Source: Actinoplanes aureus (lineage in GTDB: Bacteria; Actinomycetota; Actinomycetes; Mycobacteriales; Micromonosporaceae). Taken from it: a stretch of 64,000 bases of DNA. Location: the NCBI RefSeq assembly GCF_015704865.1, contig NZ_JADQTO010000014.1:21104-85103 (forward strand). The letters are read 5' to 3'. The notes beneath the pieces were generated by a model, which saw only the letters and a list, made by a program, of their open reading frames with translations, was not told where the DNA came from and made no database searches. Both the position numbers and the translations under genes were made by a program. How positions within the stretch are numbered: position 1 is the stretch's first letter; each line of letters opens with the position of its first letter. This document shows, one piece after another, positions 15,324-23,845 of this stretch.

Positions 15324-17687
15324 TCAGTGCACGGCGCGGCGCACCGGTGCCCGGCCGGCCGGCTGGGCCGGCGCCGGGCCCACCGGGATCGGCGGCGGGA
15401 TCGCCATGGTCACCGGCCGCACCTGGGTCACCTCGACCTCTTTGCCGTGGTGCAGCAGGGTGAGCCGGGCCTGGCCACCGCCGTTGCGCAGCGAGTAGGT
15501 GACCTCCTCTGCGGTCACGTTCACCCGCAGTCGCAGGCCGCGCCAGAGCAGCGAGAACTCCAGGTTGTTGATCCGGCTGGGCAGGCGCGGGGCGAAGCTG
15601 AGCTGACCGTTGAAGTCACGCATGCCACCGAGGCCGGCGACCAGCGCGATCCAGGACCCGGCCAGCGACGCCACGTGCACGCCGTCACGGGCGTTGCGGT
15701 GCAGGTCGTGCAGGTCCATCAGGGCGGCCTCGCCCAGGTAGTCGTGCGCCAGCTCCAGGTGCCCGGTCTCGGCGGCCAGCACGGCCTGGATGCAGGCGGA
15801 CAGCGACGAGTCCCGTACGGTCCGCGCGTCGTAGTAGGCGAAGTTGCGCGCCTTCTCCTCCGGCGTGAACGCGTCACCCCGGATGTACATCGCCATCACC
15901 AGGTCGGCCTGCTTGATCACCTGCTTGCGGTACAGGTCGAAGTACGGGTAGTTCAGCAGCAGCGGGTACCCCTCCGGCGGAGTGTTCTCGAAGTCCCACT
16001 CCTGCAGCCGGGTGAAGCCCTCGCACTGCTGGTGCACGCCCAGCTCCCGGTCGTACGGGATGTGCACGGCGGCCGCCGCGTCCCGCCAGGACGCCGCCTC
16101 CTCGTCGTCCACCCCGAACCGGCGGGCCAGGTCCGGGTGCCGCTTGCAGGCGTCCACCGCGGTCATCAGGTTCTGCTGGGCCATCAGGTTGGTGTAGATG
16201 TTGTCGTTCACCACGGCGGTGTACTCGTCCGGCCCGGTGACGCCGTCGATGTGGAAGCGCCCGTGCCGGTCGTGGTGCCCGAGCGAGCGCCACAGCCGGG
16301 CGGTCTCGATCAGCAGCTCCAGGCCGACCTCACGCTCGAAGTCGTAGTCGCCGGTGGCCTGGACGTACCGGCGGACCGCGTCGGCGATGTCGGCGCCGAT
16401 GTGGAAGCCGGCCGTACCGGCCGGCCAGTACCCCGAGCACTCCTGGCCACGGATCGTCCGCCAGGGGAACGCGGCGCCGTGCAGGCCGAGCGTCTGGGCC
16501 CGCTCCCGGGCCAGGTCCAGCGTCGAGTGACGCCAGCGCAGCACGTCGGCCGCGGCCGAGGGCTGGGTGTAGGTGAGGGCGGGCAGGACGAACGTCTCGG
16601 CGTCCCAGAACGTGTGTCCGTCGTACCCCGGCCCGGTGAGACCCTTCGAACCGATCGGGCGCTTCTCGGCCCGGGCACCGGCCTGGAGGGTGTGGAAGAG
16701 GCCGAAGCGGACCGCCTGCTGCACCTCGGGGTCGCCCTCGACCCGGACGTCGGAGTGGTCCCAGAACGCGTCCAGGTAGTCCTTCTGCTGCTGGACCAGC
16801 CCGTCCCAGCCGTCCAGGCGGGCACTGGCCAGAGCCGCGCCGACCTGGTCACGCAGCGCGGGCAGCGAGCGCATGCTGGACCACCCGTACGCCGCCAGCT
16901 TGACCACCCGCAGCTTCTGCCCCGGCTCCAGCCGGCAGGCGACCGTGGTCCGCAGCCAGTCGGGGTGCCCCTCGGTGGTGATGGCGTGCCGGCCCGGCGT
17001 CTCCACCAGATGTTCCATGGCCGAGGCCATCCGCAGGTCGCTCGCCTTGGTCCGGTGGATGAGGATGCCGCCGGCGGGCTGCTCCATCATCTCCTCGGCC
17101 TGCAGCGGCCGGTCCAGCACCGCCGCCACGCGCGGGTCCTTGCTCATCGGCGGGAGCTGCTCGTTCGCCACCAGCTCGGACTGCAGGATGAGCCGGGCCG
17201 CGCCGTCCAGCGGCTCCACCTCGTAGAGGAACGCGACCACCGCACGCTGGGTGAACGAGACCAGCCGCACGGTACGAACGCGCACACCCTGACCCGACGG
17301 GGACACCCACTCGACGACCCGCTCCAGCGTGCCGGCCCGCAGGTCCAGGCAGCGCTCGTGGGAGCGCAGCTCGCCGTACCGCACGTCGAACGGCTCGTCG
17401 TCCACCAGCAGGCGCATCAGCTTGGCGTTGGTGACGTTGACCATGGTCTGGCCGGATTCCGGGAAGCCGTACCCGCCCTCGGCGTGCGGCAGTGGCCGCA
17501 GCTCGTAGAACGAGTTGAGGTAGCTGCCGGGCAGGCCGTGCGGCTCGCCCTCGTCCAGGTTTCCCCGTATCCCGATGTGGCCGTTCGAGAGCGCGAACAC
17601 CGACTCGGACTGGGCCAGCAGGTCCAGATCCAGCCGGGTCTCCCGGATGTGCCAAGGGTCGACGGGGTAGGCCCGTTCACGGATCAC
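15324..17687 (-). CDS. GH65 family disaccharide phosphorylase (trehalose/maltose/kojibiose type)
   Basis: A 787-aa GH65 enzyme of normal family length. The N-terminal super-sandwich domain is followed by the (alpha/alpha)6 barrel with FHIDGVTGPDEYTAVVNDNIYTNL, where the Glu of GPDEY is the general acid. Other landmarks are GYDGHTFWDAETFVLP and the phosphate-site region ARTVRDSSLSACIQAV. These enzymes phosphorolyse alpha-linked glucose disaccharides to beta-glucose-1-phosphate. The neighbouring beta-phosphoglucomutase-like gene would convert that to glucose-6-phosphate, a classical pairing. The exact disaccharide is not predictable. GTG 17687 has GAGAGG about 8 bases upstream. Confidence 0.9.
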   Translation of the reverse strand: MIRERAYPVDPWHIRETRLDLDLLAQSESVFALSNGHIGIRGNLDEGEPHGLPGSYLNSFYELRPLPHAEGGYGFPESGQTMVNVTNAKLMRLLVDDEPFDVRYGELRSHERCLDLRAGTLERVVEWVSPSGQGVRVRTVRLVSFTQRAVVAFLYEVEPLDGAARLILQSELVANEQLPPMSKDPRVAAVLDRPLQAEEMMEQPAGGILIHRTKASDLRMASAMEHLVETPGRHAITTEGHPDWLRTTVACRLEPGQKLRVVKLAAYGWSSMRSLPALRDQVGAALASARLDGWDGLVQQQKDYLDAFWDHSDVRVEGDPEVQQAVRFGLFHTLQAGARAEKRPIGSKGLTGPGYDGHTFWDAETFVLPALTYTQPSAAADVLRWRHSTLDLARERAQTLGLHGAAFPWRTIRGQECSGYWPAGTAGFHIGADIADAVRRYVQATGDYDFEREVGLELLIETARLWRSLGHHDRHGRFHIDGVTGPDEYTAVVNDNIYTNLMAQQNLMTAVDACKRHPDLARRFGVDDEEAASWRDAAAAVHIPYDRELGVHQQCEGFTRLQEWDFENTPPEGYPLLLNYPYFDLYRKQVIKQADLVMAMYIRGDAFTPEEKARNFAYYDARTVRDSSLSACIQAVLAAETGHLELAHDYLGEAALMDLHDLHRNARDGVHVASLAGSWIALVAGLGGMRDFNGQLSFAPRLPSRINNLEFSLLWRGLRLRVNVTAEEVTYSLRNGGGQARLTLLHHGKEVEVTQVRPVTMAIPPPIPVGPAPAQPAGRAPVRRAVH

Positions 17688-17721
17688 GGTCGTGCCTCTC
17701 GATACCAGAGAAGAGGAGGTC

Positions 17722-18462
17722 TTATTGAGGGAGTAGCTCGGACAGGTCCGTCACGACGATGTCGGCGCCGTTTTCCCGCAGCGCCTCGGCCTGACCGACC
17801 CGGTCCACCCCGATCACGATGCCGAATCCGCCCGCCCGTCCGGCGGCCACACCGGCCAGGGCGTCCTCGAACACGGCACAGTTCTCCGGGGCGAGATCGA
17901 GTAGCTTAGCTCCGTACAGGAACGTGTCGGGAGCGGGCTTGCCGGGCAGACCTAGCTCGCGTGCGACCAGGCCGTCCACACGGGCCTCCAGCAGGTCCGC
18001 GATCCCCGCCGCCGTCAGCACGTCCCGGCAGTTGGCGCTCGCCGACACGACGACGCGGCGCAGGCCGGCGGCCTTGACCGCCTTCAGGTACTCCACCGAG
18101 CCGGGGTAGACCTGGACCGCGCCTTCCTTGATCTTCTGCAGCACCAACACGTTCTTGCGGTTGCCGACGCCGTTGACGGTCTCCCGATCGGGGCCGTCGT
18201 CGTGGGTCCCCTCGGGCAGGGTGATGCCGCGGGAGGCGAGGAAAGTCCGGACACCGTCGGCGCGCTGCCGGCCGTCCACGTACTGGTGATAGTCGAAACC
18301 GGAATCGAAGGGGACGAAGGGCGTGCCGTGGCGTGCCGCCCACGATTCCAAGAACGAATCGAACGTCTGTTTCCATGCGGCATTGTGCACCAACGCGGTT
18401 TGCGTGAGCACTCCGTCAAGATCGAAAAGGCAAGCGGTCACCTGCGAAGGAAGTCCGAGCAC
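17722..18462 (-). CDS. pgmB: Beta-phosphoglucomutase-family HAD hydrolase
   Basis: A 246-aa HAD protein. Motif I is FDLDGVLTQTA with nucleophile D14 and acid/base D16, motif II VVVSASANC, motif III Lys in LPGKPAPDTF and motif IV VFEDALAG. The cap domain lies between motifs I and II. Beta-PGM isomerises beta-glucose-1-phosphate to glucose-6-phosphate through a 1,6-bisphosphate; the GH65 gene 34 bases downstream makes that substrate. A simple sugar-phosphate phosphatase is the alternative. GTG 18462 lies 6 bases after TACATT (18469-18474), so the operon is probably transcribed as a leaderless mRNA. Confidence 0.85.
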   Translation of the reverse strand: MLGLPSQVTACLFDLDGVLTQTALVHNAAWKQTFDSFLESWAARHGTPFVPFDSGFDYHQYVDGRQRADGVRTFLASRGITLPEGTHDDGPDRETVNGVGNRKNVLVLQKIKEGAVQVYPGSVEYLKAVKAAGLRRVVVSASANCRDVLTAAGIADLLEARVDGLVARELGLPGKPAPDTFLYGAKLLDLAPENCAVFEDALAGVAAGRAGGFGIVIGVDRVGQAEALRENGADIVVTDLSELLPQ

Positions 18463-18468
18463 GCGCCC

Positions 18469-18474
18469 AATGTA
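18469..18474 (-). promoter_or_regulatory. -10 box (TACATT) of the pgmB-GH65 operon, leaderless
   Basis: TACATT on the minus strand sits 6 bases before GTG 18462. It is the only promoter-like signal in the 91-base gap to the RsbW-like gene. Confidence 0.45.
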
Positions 18475-18553
18475 GCCGGACGGGAAGGACGACGAGAGCG
18501 GAAGGGCGGCTTCACATTTCGACGATCGTTCGCACGCCGTTCAACCTGCTGTT

Positions 18554-19036
18554 TCAGCGAGAATCCGGCACGACATCCAAGGACATGCGCAATCCGATCG
18601 AGGTACCGATCGGACCGGTCGCGGTGGTCACCTCGTCGCACAGCTGATGTGCCAGCCACAGTCCGCGGCCGCCGACCTCGAACGCCTCCGGCGCGCGCAG
18701 ATCGTGCAGGCGCTCGCCGGGGATGCCTGGACCGGAATCGGTCACCACGCACCACACCGAACGGTCCTCGACCCGCAGCACCAGCCGCCCGTTGCCCCCG
18801 GCGTGCAGCACCACATTCGTGATCACTTCGTTGACGGCGAGCAGATAGCCGTCCCGGCGATCGCCGCCCAGGCCGAGCAATACCAGCCGACCGGCCACCT
18901 CGTGCCGGAGAACGGTGATGTCGTCGTGCCCGAAGGAGCAGTCGAGCAAGACGGAATCCCCCGTTGGAGGGGCGGCATCGACCCTCGGCTCCCTCTCTGG
19001 AGCCGAGCGAACGCCGCGTCCGAACCTGTCCTCCAC
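18554..19036 (-). CDS. RsbW-like anti-sigma regulatory ATPase (HATPase_c)
   Basis: About 160 aa; a stand-alone GHKL ATP-binding domain of the RsbW/SpoIIAB type. N box: LLAVNEVITNVVLHAGG; G1: VVTDSGPGIPG; G2: VGGRGLWLAHQLCDEV. Such proteins phosphorylate anti-anti-sigma factors or bind sigma factors; no partner is encoded nearby. I place the start at GTG 19036, because TAGGCT (19045-19050) lies 8 bases upstream. ATG 19081 would add 15 residues without family similarity. Confidence 0.75.
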   Translation of the reverse strand: MEDRFGRGVRSAPEREPRVDAAPPTGDSVLLDCSFGHDDITVLRHEVAGRLVLLGLGGDRRDGYLLAVNEVITNVVLHAGGNGRLVLRVEDRSVWCVVTDSGPGIPGERLHDLRAPEAFEVGGRGLWLAHQLCDEVTTATGPIGTSIGLRMSLDVVPDSR

Positions 19037-19117
19037 CGTCGTGCAGCCTACGCGCTGTGGCCGTCCGGTGGCGGGAGGCATCGGCTATCCCGCTCATAAG
19101 TGGCGCGTGTCGCGCAC

Positions 19118-20419
19118 TCAGCGCCAGCCAACATCAATCCGATCGCCTCGCTCGTCGAAGAAGTGCACCGCTTCCATCCGGACCGAGATCGCCAGTGGGT
19201 GGCCTGGCGAGACCTGTGGGTACGGTGCCAGCCGCACCGCCAGCTCGGCCGGCTTCCGGGCGTGCCGGCCCGGGTCGTTCAGCAGGCTGACCCGGTCCCG
19301 GGACCGCGGCGGTACGGGCAGCTCGGGTGCCGCCGGCCGGGTGAGCCGCTGCAACGCCCCACCGATGCGCTTGAGCGCACCCTCCGGCGGCGCCTGGTCC
19401 TGCACCGGCCCGCCCATCTCGTCCACCACGATCGCGGTGGCGCCGATGTCCAGGTACGCCAGCGACTCGTGCCCGTGGTGCTCGAGGTAGCGGATCCGGC
19501 CCTGGAGGATGTGACCCGGCGTCTGCGGGGTGACCGGGGTGAGCGCCTCGGCCCGGATCCCGACCACGATCCGTTCGCCGTGGTAACGGGTGATCGCCCG
19601 CGCCCGCGGATCGTTCCACGGCATGTAGAGGGTCTGCTCGCCGAAGTTCAGTGCGATGTACTGATCCAGGTGCACGTAGACCGAGGCCTCGAGCAGGTTC
19701 ATCTTCGGTGAGCCGAGGAAGGCCGCGACGTAGAGGGTGGCGGGGCGCCGGTAGACGTCGGTGGGCGTACCGCAGTCCTGGAGAATGCCCTTCCGCATGA
19801 TCGCCACACGGTCCGCCATGGTCAGCGCCTCGGCCTGGTCGTGCGTGACGTACATGGTCGTCACGCCGAGCTCCCGGGTCATGCTGGTGATCTCGGCGCG
19901 CAGCTCGGCGCGCAGGCCGCTGTCCAGGTTGGACAACGGTTCGTCCATCAGGAAGAGCCCGGGGCGGCGGACGATGGCCCGGCCCATGGCGACGCGCTGA
20001 CGTTGACCGCCGGAGAGCTGGCTCGGGCGGCGGCCGAGCACCTCGCCGATGCCGAGAGCGCCGGCGACGGCACCCACCCGGTCCTGGCGCGGTGCCGGCT
20101 CGACCCCGGAGAGTTTGAGCGGGAAGCCGATGTTCTCCGAGACGGTCATGTGCGGATAGAGCGCAAAATCCTGAAAGACCATGGCGATGCTGCGGTCGCG
20201 CGGAGGCAGTTCGAGGACGGGTTCGCCGTTCAGCAGGATCTCGCCCTCGCTGGGATCCTCCAGGCCGGCGATCATGCGAAGGACGGTCGACTTGCCACAA
20301 CCGGAGGGCCCGAGCAGGACCATGAACTCGCCGTCCTGCACCTCCAGGCTCAGGTTGTCTACGGCGTACGTGCCGTCTGGCCAGATCTTGGTGACGTCCT
20401 TGAGCGCGACGGTGGACAC
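19118..20419 (-). CDS. ABC sugar-importer ATPase (MsmK/UgpC/MalK type)
   Basis: A 433-aa ATPase. Walker A GPSGCGKST, Q-loop VFQDFALYPHM, signature LSGGQRQRVAMGRA, Walker B LFLMDEPLSNLD and H-loop YVTHDQ. The C-terminal 190 residues form the MalK-type OB/TOBE regulatory domain (VVGIRAEALTPV). No permease or binding protein is present, so it is an orphan, like MsiK-type ATPases in streptomycetes that energise several carbohydrate importers. GTG 20419 has GGGGAGG 6 bases upstream. Its position next to pgmB and GH65 suggests a role in alpha-glucoside uptake. Confidence 0.9.
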   Translation of the reverse strand: MSTVALKDVTKIWPDGTYAVDNLSLEVQDGEFMVLLGPSGCGKSTVLRMIAGLEDPSEGEILLNGEPVLELPPRDRSIAMVFQDFALYPHMTVSENIGFPLKLSGVEPAPRQDRVGAVAGALGIGEVLGRRPSQLSGGQRQRVAMGRAIVRRPGLFLMDEPLSNLDSGLRAELRAEITSMTRELGVTTMYVTHDQAEALTMADRVAIMRKGILQDCGTPTDVYRRPATLYVAAFLGSPKMNLLEASVYVHLDQYIALNFGEQTLYMPWNDPRARAITRYHGERIVVGIRAEALTPVTPQTPGHILQGRIRYLEHHGHESLAYLDIGATAIVVDEMGGPVQDQAPPEGALKRIGGALQRLTRPAAPELPVPPRSRDRVSLLNDPGRHARKPAELAVRLAPYPQVSPGHPLAISVRMEAVHFFDERGDRIDVGWR

Positions 20420-20554
20420 CGTCAACCTCCCCGATCGAGTGTGATCCCGATCCCACGACGGTCGGCGATCGGGTACTGACTCTGCGAGTGGCTTCGATGG
20501 TTCGCCATCGGGCGAAAGTGCCATTCGCACATAGTGATCATTCGATTACGGAGA

Positions 20555-20591
20555 TCTGAACTTCAGAAGATCAGCTGTGCACGTGCACAGC
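20555..20591. promoter_or_regulatory. Two perfect palindromes between the ABC ATPase and phosphatidyltransferase genes
   Basis: TCTGAA-C-TTCAGA (20555-20567) and GCTGTGCACGTGCACAGC (20574-20591) lie 135-170 bases upstream of the ABC ATPase start and just downstream of the phosphatidyltransferase stop (20625). The second is an 18-bp perfect palindrome typical of an operator (LacI-like in style). It could instead act as a terminator hairpin for the phosphatidyltransferase gene; no T-run follows. Confidence 0.45.
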
Positions 20592-20624
20592 ACGAACCGA
20601 CATAACCGACAACGACCCCGAGGG

Positions 20625-22478
20625 TTACCGGCTCGCCCGCCAGTCGCCGACCGCCGTCACCACGAACGCCCCGCCGACCAGCGCGGCAAGCACCGCTGTA
20701 CCGGCCGTGGCGTACCCGAGCAGGGCAGCCAGGACCAGCAGCAACACCCGGCCGTCCCAGCCGAGCGGGGCACCGCCGGCACCGGTCGCCGGCGCGCCCT
20801 TCTCCATCCGGGCGGTCAGGTCGTAGTGCCGCATCGCGAGCATGAACAGCAGCAGGAACACCACCGGCGGCGGCACCGTGCCGTAGAGCCCGACGGCGGC
20901 CACGATCAGGTACTCGCCGGCGCGCAGGGCAGCAGGCACCAGCCAGTCCAGGGCGCCGCCGTGCCGCAGACGCGCCGGAAAACCGCCGATCAGTACGAAA
21001 ACCGCGACCAGAGCGAGCAGCCACGGGTAGCGAGACGGCGCCATCAGTCCCACGGTGACCAGCGCGTACGCCGTGAACAGCGCCGCACACGGCAGAGGCC
21101 ACCCGATACCGACCCGGCTCAGCACCACCCGCACCAGCGGACCGTCGTCGCGGTGACGCATGGTGTCGACGGTGTTCAGCACGCCGACCCGCATGGAGAG
21201 CGCGCGCAGCGACCGCAGTACCAGCGTGTACGCCGCCGCCAGCAGACCGAACCCGACGACGGCCGCAAGCGTGGTCCGGCCGTTCGTGAACGCGGCCAGC
21301 ACGGCGATCAGCGCCCACCGCTCGCCGATCGGGAAGACCACGATCCGTTTCGCCCAGTAGATCAGGGAACCGCGCTGACTCTGCGCCTTCACCGACGCGG
21401 CGCTGAGCCGGGCACCGACGCCGCCCGCGGGCTGCGCGCCTGGATGCGCGGCGGCCTCGTCGTGCAGCGCCCCGTACCAGGTGTCGGTCATGTGCCGGGC
21501 GGTCTGGAGGACGATCGCGGTGATCGCCAGGGGCCACGCGTAGGGCAGGCCGATGCGTTCGGCGCCGGCCGCCAGACCGGCGTACACCGCGTACTCCTTG
21601 GCCCGGTCGGCCATGGTGTCCAGCCAGCCGCCGAACGCGTCGAACTGGCGTGTGTACCGGGCCAGCTGCCCGTCCACGCAGTCCAGCACGAAGCCGAGGT
21701 AGAGCAGCACCGCACCGGCGATCATCGCGATCCGGGAGGCCTGCCAGAACAGCAGGGCGGCTCCGGCCGCGAAGAGCACCGACAGGGCGGTCACCCCGGT
21801 GGGCGTCATCCGCAGCCGGGCGGCCGCCTTGGTCACCCGGGGCGACCAGGTGCTCACCGCGTACGTCGTGAAGAAGTCGTCCTGTTCCTTGACGGCGAGC
21901 CGCAGGCGCGCCGCGTCCTCGTCCACGGCGTCGACCGCGTGCCGTGCGGCGGTCAGCTCCGCCTCGCTGCTCACCTGTTCGGCATGCAGCAGCCGGGTCC
22001 GGGTGGCGACCGGGACCAGCCCGGCCTCGAGCAGGGCCGGCAGCAGCTCGGCCCGGTCGGCGACCTTGTCCAGCAGCGGCAGGTCGGCCGGGGCGATACA
22101 CATCGCGCCGAGGAAACGCACGGTTCCGGTGCCCGCCGGGGCGGGCACCACCCGGCCGCGGTCCTCCGTCAGGTCGCCGCCCGGCTCGGGGGCGACCAGT
22201 ACGGTGCTGCGCCTCGCCGGTTCGGTGGCCAGCATCCACAGCAGGCTCGCGTGGGCGACCAGGTTGTCCGAGCAGATCAGCAGCGGTTCGTTCGCGTCCC
22301 GGGCCTGCCGGGCCAGCTCGCGCAGATGGGTGGCCACCTCGCCCGGCCCGCCGGACCGCTCGACGACCGAGACGCCGGCGGCACGCATCGCCGCGGTCAG
22401 ATCATCGGCGAGCCGGCCGGCTTCGGCATCGGGAATCGTCGTCTGAGCAGGGACGGCGCAGAGGAGGGCCAGGGTCAC
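20625..22478 (-). CDS. CDP-alcohol phosphatidyltransferase with extra N- and C-terminal domains
   Basis: A 617-aa membrane enzyme. The CDP-alcohol signature is complete: DGQLARYTRQFDAFGGWLD followed by TMAD, i.e. D-G-x2-A-R-x8-G-x3-D-x3-D. The N-terminal ~220 residues are soluble and resemble no domain I can name with certainty; the C-terminal ~250 residues hold six or more hydrophobic helices, as in actinobacterial proteins carrying a DUF5941-type extension. The enzyme transfers a CDP-activated alcohol (lipid or inositol-phosphate type) to a second alcohol; the lipid product is unknown. GTG 22478 has GAGGAG 7 bases upstream. A 17-bp palindrome at 22539-22555 may control it. Confidence 0.82.
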   Translation of the reverse strand: MTLALLCAVPAQTTIPDAEAGRLADDLTAAMRAAGVSVVERSGGPGEVATHLRELARQARDANEPLLICSDNLVAHASLLWMLATEPARRSTVLVAPEPGGDLTEDRGRVVPAPAGTGTVRFLGAMCIAPADLPLLDKVADRAELLPALLEAGLVPVATRTRLLHAEQVSSEAELTAARHAVDAVDEDAARLRLAVKEQDDFFTTYAVSTWSPRVTKAAARLRMTPTGVTALSVLFAAGAALLFWQASRIAMIAGAVLLYLGFVLDCVDGQLARYTRQFDAFGGWLDTMADRAKEYAVYAGLAAGAERIGLPYAWPLAITAIVLQTARHMTDTWYGALHDEAAAHPGAQPAGGVGARLSAASVKAQSQRGSLIYWAKRIVVFPIGERWALIAVLAAFTNGRTTLAAVVGFGLLAAAYTLVLRSLRALSMRVGVLNTVDTMRHRDDGPLVRVVLSRVGIGWPLPCAALFTAYALVTVGLMAPSRYPWLLALVAVFVLIGGFPARLRHGGALDWLVPAALRAGEYLIVAAVGLYGTVPPPVVFLLLFMLAMRHYDLTARMEKGAPATGAGGAPLGWDGRVLLLVLAALLGYATAGTAVLAALVGGAFVVTAVGDWRASR

Positions 22479-22538
22479 CGTTCAACTCCTCATAAGCGCC
22501 CGAAATCGGCACCCAGGTTAACAGCGGGCGTACTCCGG

Positions 22539-22555
22539 GTACGGGTCACCCGTAC
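22539..22555. promoter_or_regulatory. 17-bp palindrome GTACGGGT-C-ACCCGTAC upstream of the phosphatidyltransferase
   Basis: Perfect 8-1-8 palindrome 61-77 bases before GTG 22478. Position and symmetry suit a dimeric regulator. Confidence 0.4.
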
Positions 22556-22650
22556 GGGAAGTTGGCCAGCGGTATCCACCTGTGGGCCGAGGGCCGCCCG
22601 TGCTCCCGTACTTACCGTCGAAGTGGCCGTGGCAGAACGCCACGACCAAA

Positions 22651-22729
22651 TGAGAATTATTCACGACCGCGGTGACCACCTGCGCCGCAAGCGCACCAAG
22701 GGTTCGAGCTAAGTCGTGAATAATTCTCA
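22651..22729. repeat. 17-bp perfect inverted repeat TGAGAATTATTCACGAC with 45-base spacer
   Basis: Arms at 22651-22667 and 22713-22729 are perfect reverse complements and strongly A/T-rich in a GC-rich region. Each arm contains TGAGAAT-T-ATTCACG, close to a Fur-family 7-1-7 box (TGAtAATnATTaTCA) in one half-site. The right arm ends 16 bases before the ATG of the PspC gene. Two facing operators for the divergent promoters are the simplest reading. A 20-codon open frame (ATG 22650 to TAA 22712) fills the space but has no Shine-Dalgarno. Confidence 0.55.
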
Positions 22730-22744
22730 CTGCTGAAGGAGCGG

Positions 22745-22951
22745 ATGATCGTGTCCTACAACCTCAAGACCCGTACTCTCACCCGCCCCCGTCACAACCG
22801 CATGATCGCTGGCGTCTGTGCCGGCCTGGCCCGCCGTTTCGGCATGCGGCCCGGCACGGTGCGGCTGCTCTTCCTGGTCTCCTGCCTGCTGCCGGGCCCC
22901 CAGTTCATCGCCTACCTCGTCCTCTGGGCCCTGCTGCCGAACGAGAAGTGA
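22745..22951 (+). CDS. Small PspC-domain membrane protein
   Basis: A 68-aa protein that is almost only a PspC domain: basic LTRPRHNRMIAGVCAGLARRFGMRPGTVRLLFLV followed by one membrane helix (LLFLVSCLLPGPQFIAYLVLWALL) and NEK. PspC proteins act in envelope-stress sensing. ATG 22745 has AAGGAG at 22735-22740. An unusual AT-rich inverted repeat lies immediately upstream and probably controls it. The stop abuts that of the convergent DUF4230 gene with no base between. Confidence 0.87.
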   Translation: MIVSYNLKTRTLTRPRHNRMIAGVCAGLARRFGMRPGTVRLLFLVSCLLPGPQFIAYLVLWALLPNEK

Positions 22952-23668
22952 TCAGGGGCTGGCGAACGTCACTGTGACAGTGGTGTAGCCGAGGCGGGCG
23001 AAAAGGCTCTCCAGCATGCGCTGGGTGTTCTCTTTCGCCCGCCGGTCCAGCTCACTGGCCCGGGCGGCCTCAGTGATCCGCTCCTGGGCGAGCTGATAGA
23101 CCCGCTGCTGCTTGTTGGGCTCGTCACCGAACGCGTCACCGATCCGGTTGAGCAGACCCCGCTCCTCCGCGACGACGTAGCTCTTGGCCATGTCGAGAGC
23201 GGCCGTGGACTGCTGCGGCGGCGGCAGCGTCAGCTCGATCGACTTCTTCCCCTCATCGATCTTGAGAGCGTCGCCGGCGAGCGCGCTGAAGTCGACATAA
23301 GCCTCAACAGTGCCGGAGCCGACGAACAGGGTCCTCCGGTTCACCAGGAAGTCGGGGATGTTCTCCTTCTCCTGCTGGAGGTCGACGATGACTTGGAAGG
23401 TGCCGTCGGCGGCCACATAGCGGTGCAGGTCGCGCATCGACTGGAGCAGCACAGGCTGGCTGCGGTCGATGGTCCGATCCTCGAAGGGGTTGTCGAAGGA
23501 GGGCAGCACGTTTATCGCGCGCAGCCCGAAGCAGGCGAGGACGATCAGGGCGAAGACGAACCCCACGAAGATCAGGAGCCGGGCGAAGCCGTTCGGCCTG
23601 TGCCGCTCCTCGTCGGGAACAGTCGGGTACTCCCTGGTCGGGTCATCGACCTCCGGTGAGGTTGCCAT
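22952..23668 (-). CDS. DUF4230 membrane-anchored protein
   Basis: A 238-aa protein with a short cytoplasmic N-terminus, one membrane helix (LLIFVGFVFALIVLACFGL, about 31-50) and an extracytoplasmic alpha/beta domain of the DUF4230 type (VDLQQEKENIPDFLVNRRTLFVGSGTVEAYVDFS, then IELTLPPP). The function of the family is not known. The helical C-terminal half (EERGLLNRIGDAF... ERITEAARASELDRRAKENTQRML) resembles the stomatin/SPFH-like style of such proteins, a weak comparison. Confidence 0.82.
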   Translation of the reverse strand: MATSPEVDDPTREYPTVPDEERHRPNGFARLLIFVGFVFALIVLACFGLRAINVLPSFDNPFEDRTIDRSQPVLLQSMRDLHRYVAADGTFQVIVDLQQEKENIPDFLVNRRTLFVGSGTVEAYVDFSALAGDALKIDEGKKSIELTLPPPQQSTAALDMAKSYVVAEERGLLNRIGDAFGDEPNKQQRVYQLAQERITEAARASELDRRAKENTQRMLESLFARLGYTTVTVTFASP

Positions 23669-23845
23669 GACTCAACGGTAAGGAGGGGGTACGACATCCG
23701 CATCCCCTGGACCCGGTCTCCTGCCGGTAACGCTTCTTCGGGGTACGCGTAACTGGCGTCCCGCCGAAGCCGACCCCGTCCCCCGCTCTCCCGGCGCGAG
23801 CCCGGCTTCCCCTCACCGCCCCAGCGCGACCACCGGGAAACAGCA

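Noticed and set aside
20577..22712. 711-codon open frame on the plus strand
   Set aside because: It is the shadow of the phosphatidyltransferase gene in a GC-rich genome: rich in His/Arg/Gly/Gln with no domain, no ribosome site and no promoter.
22650..22712. 20-codon gene inside the inverted repeat
   Set aside because: It has no Shine-Dalgarno or TANNNT box before its ATG; listed only as part of the repeat finding.
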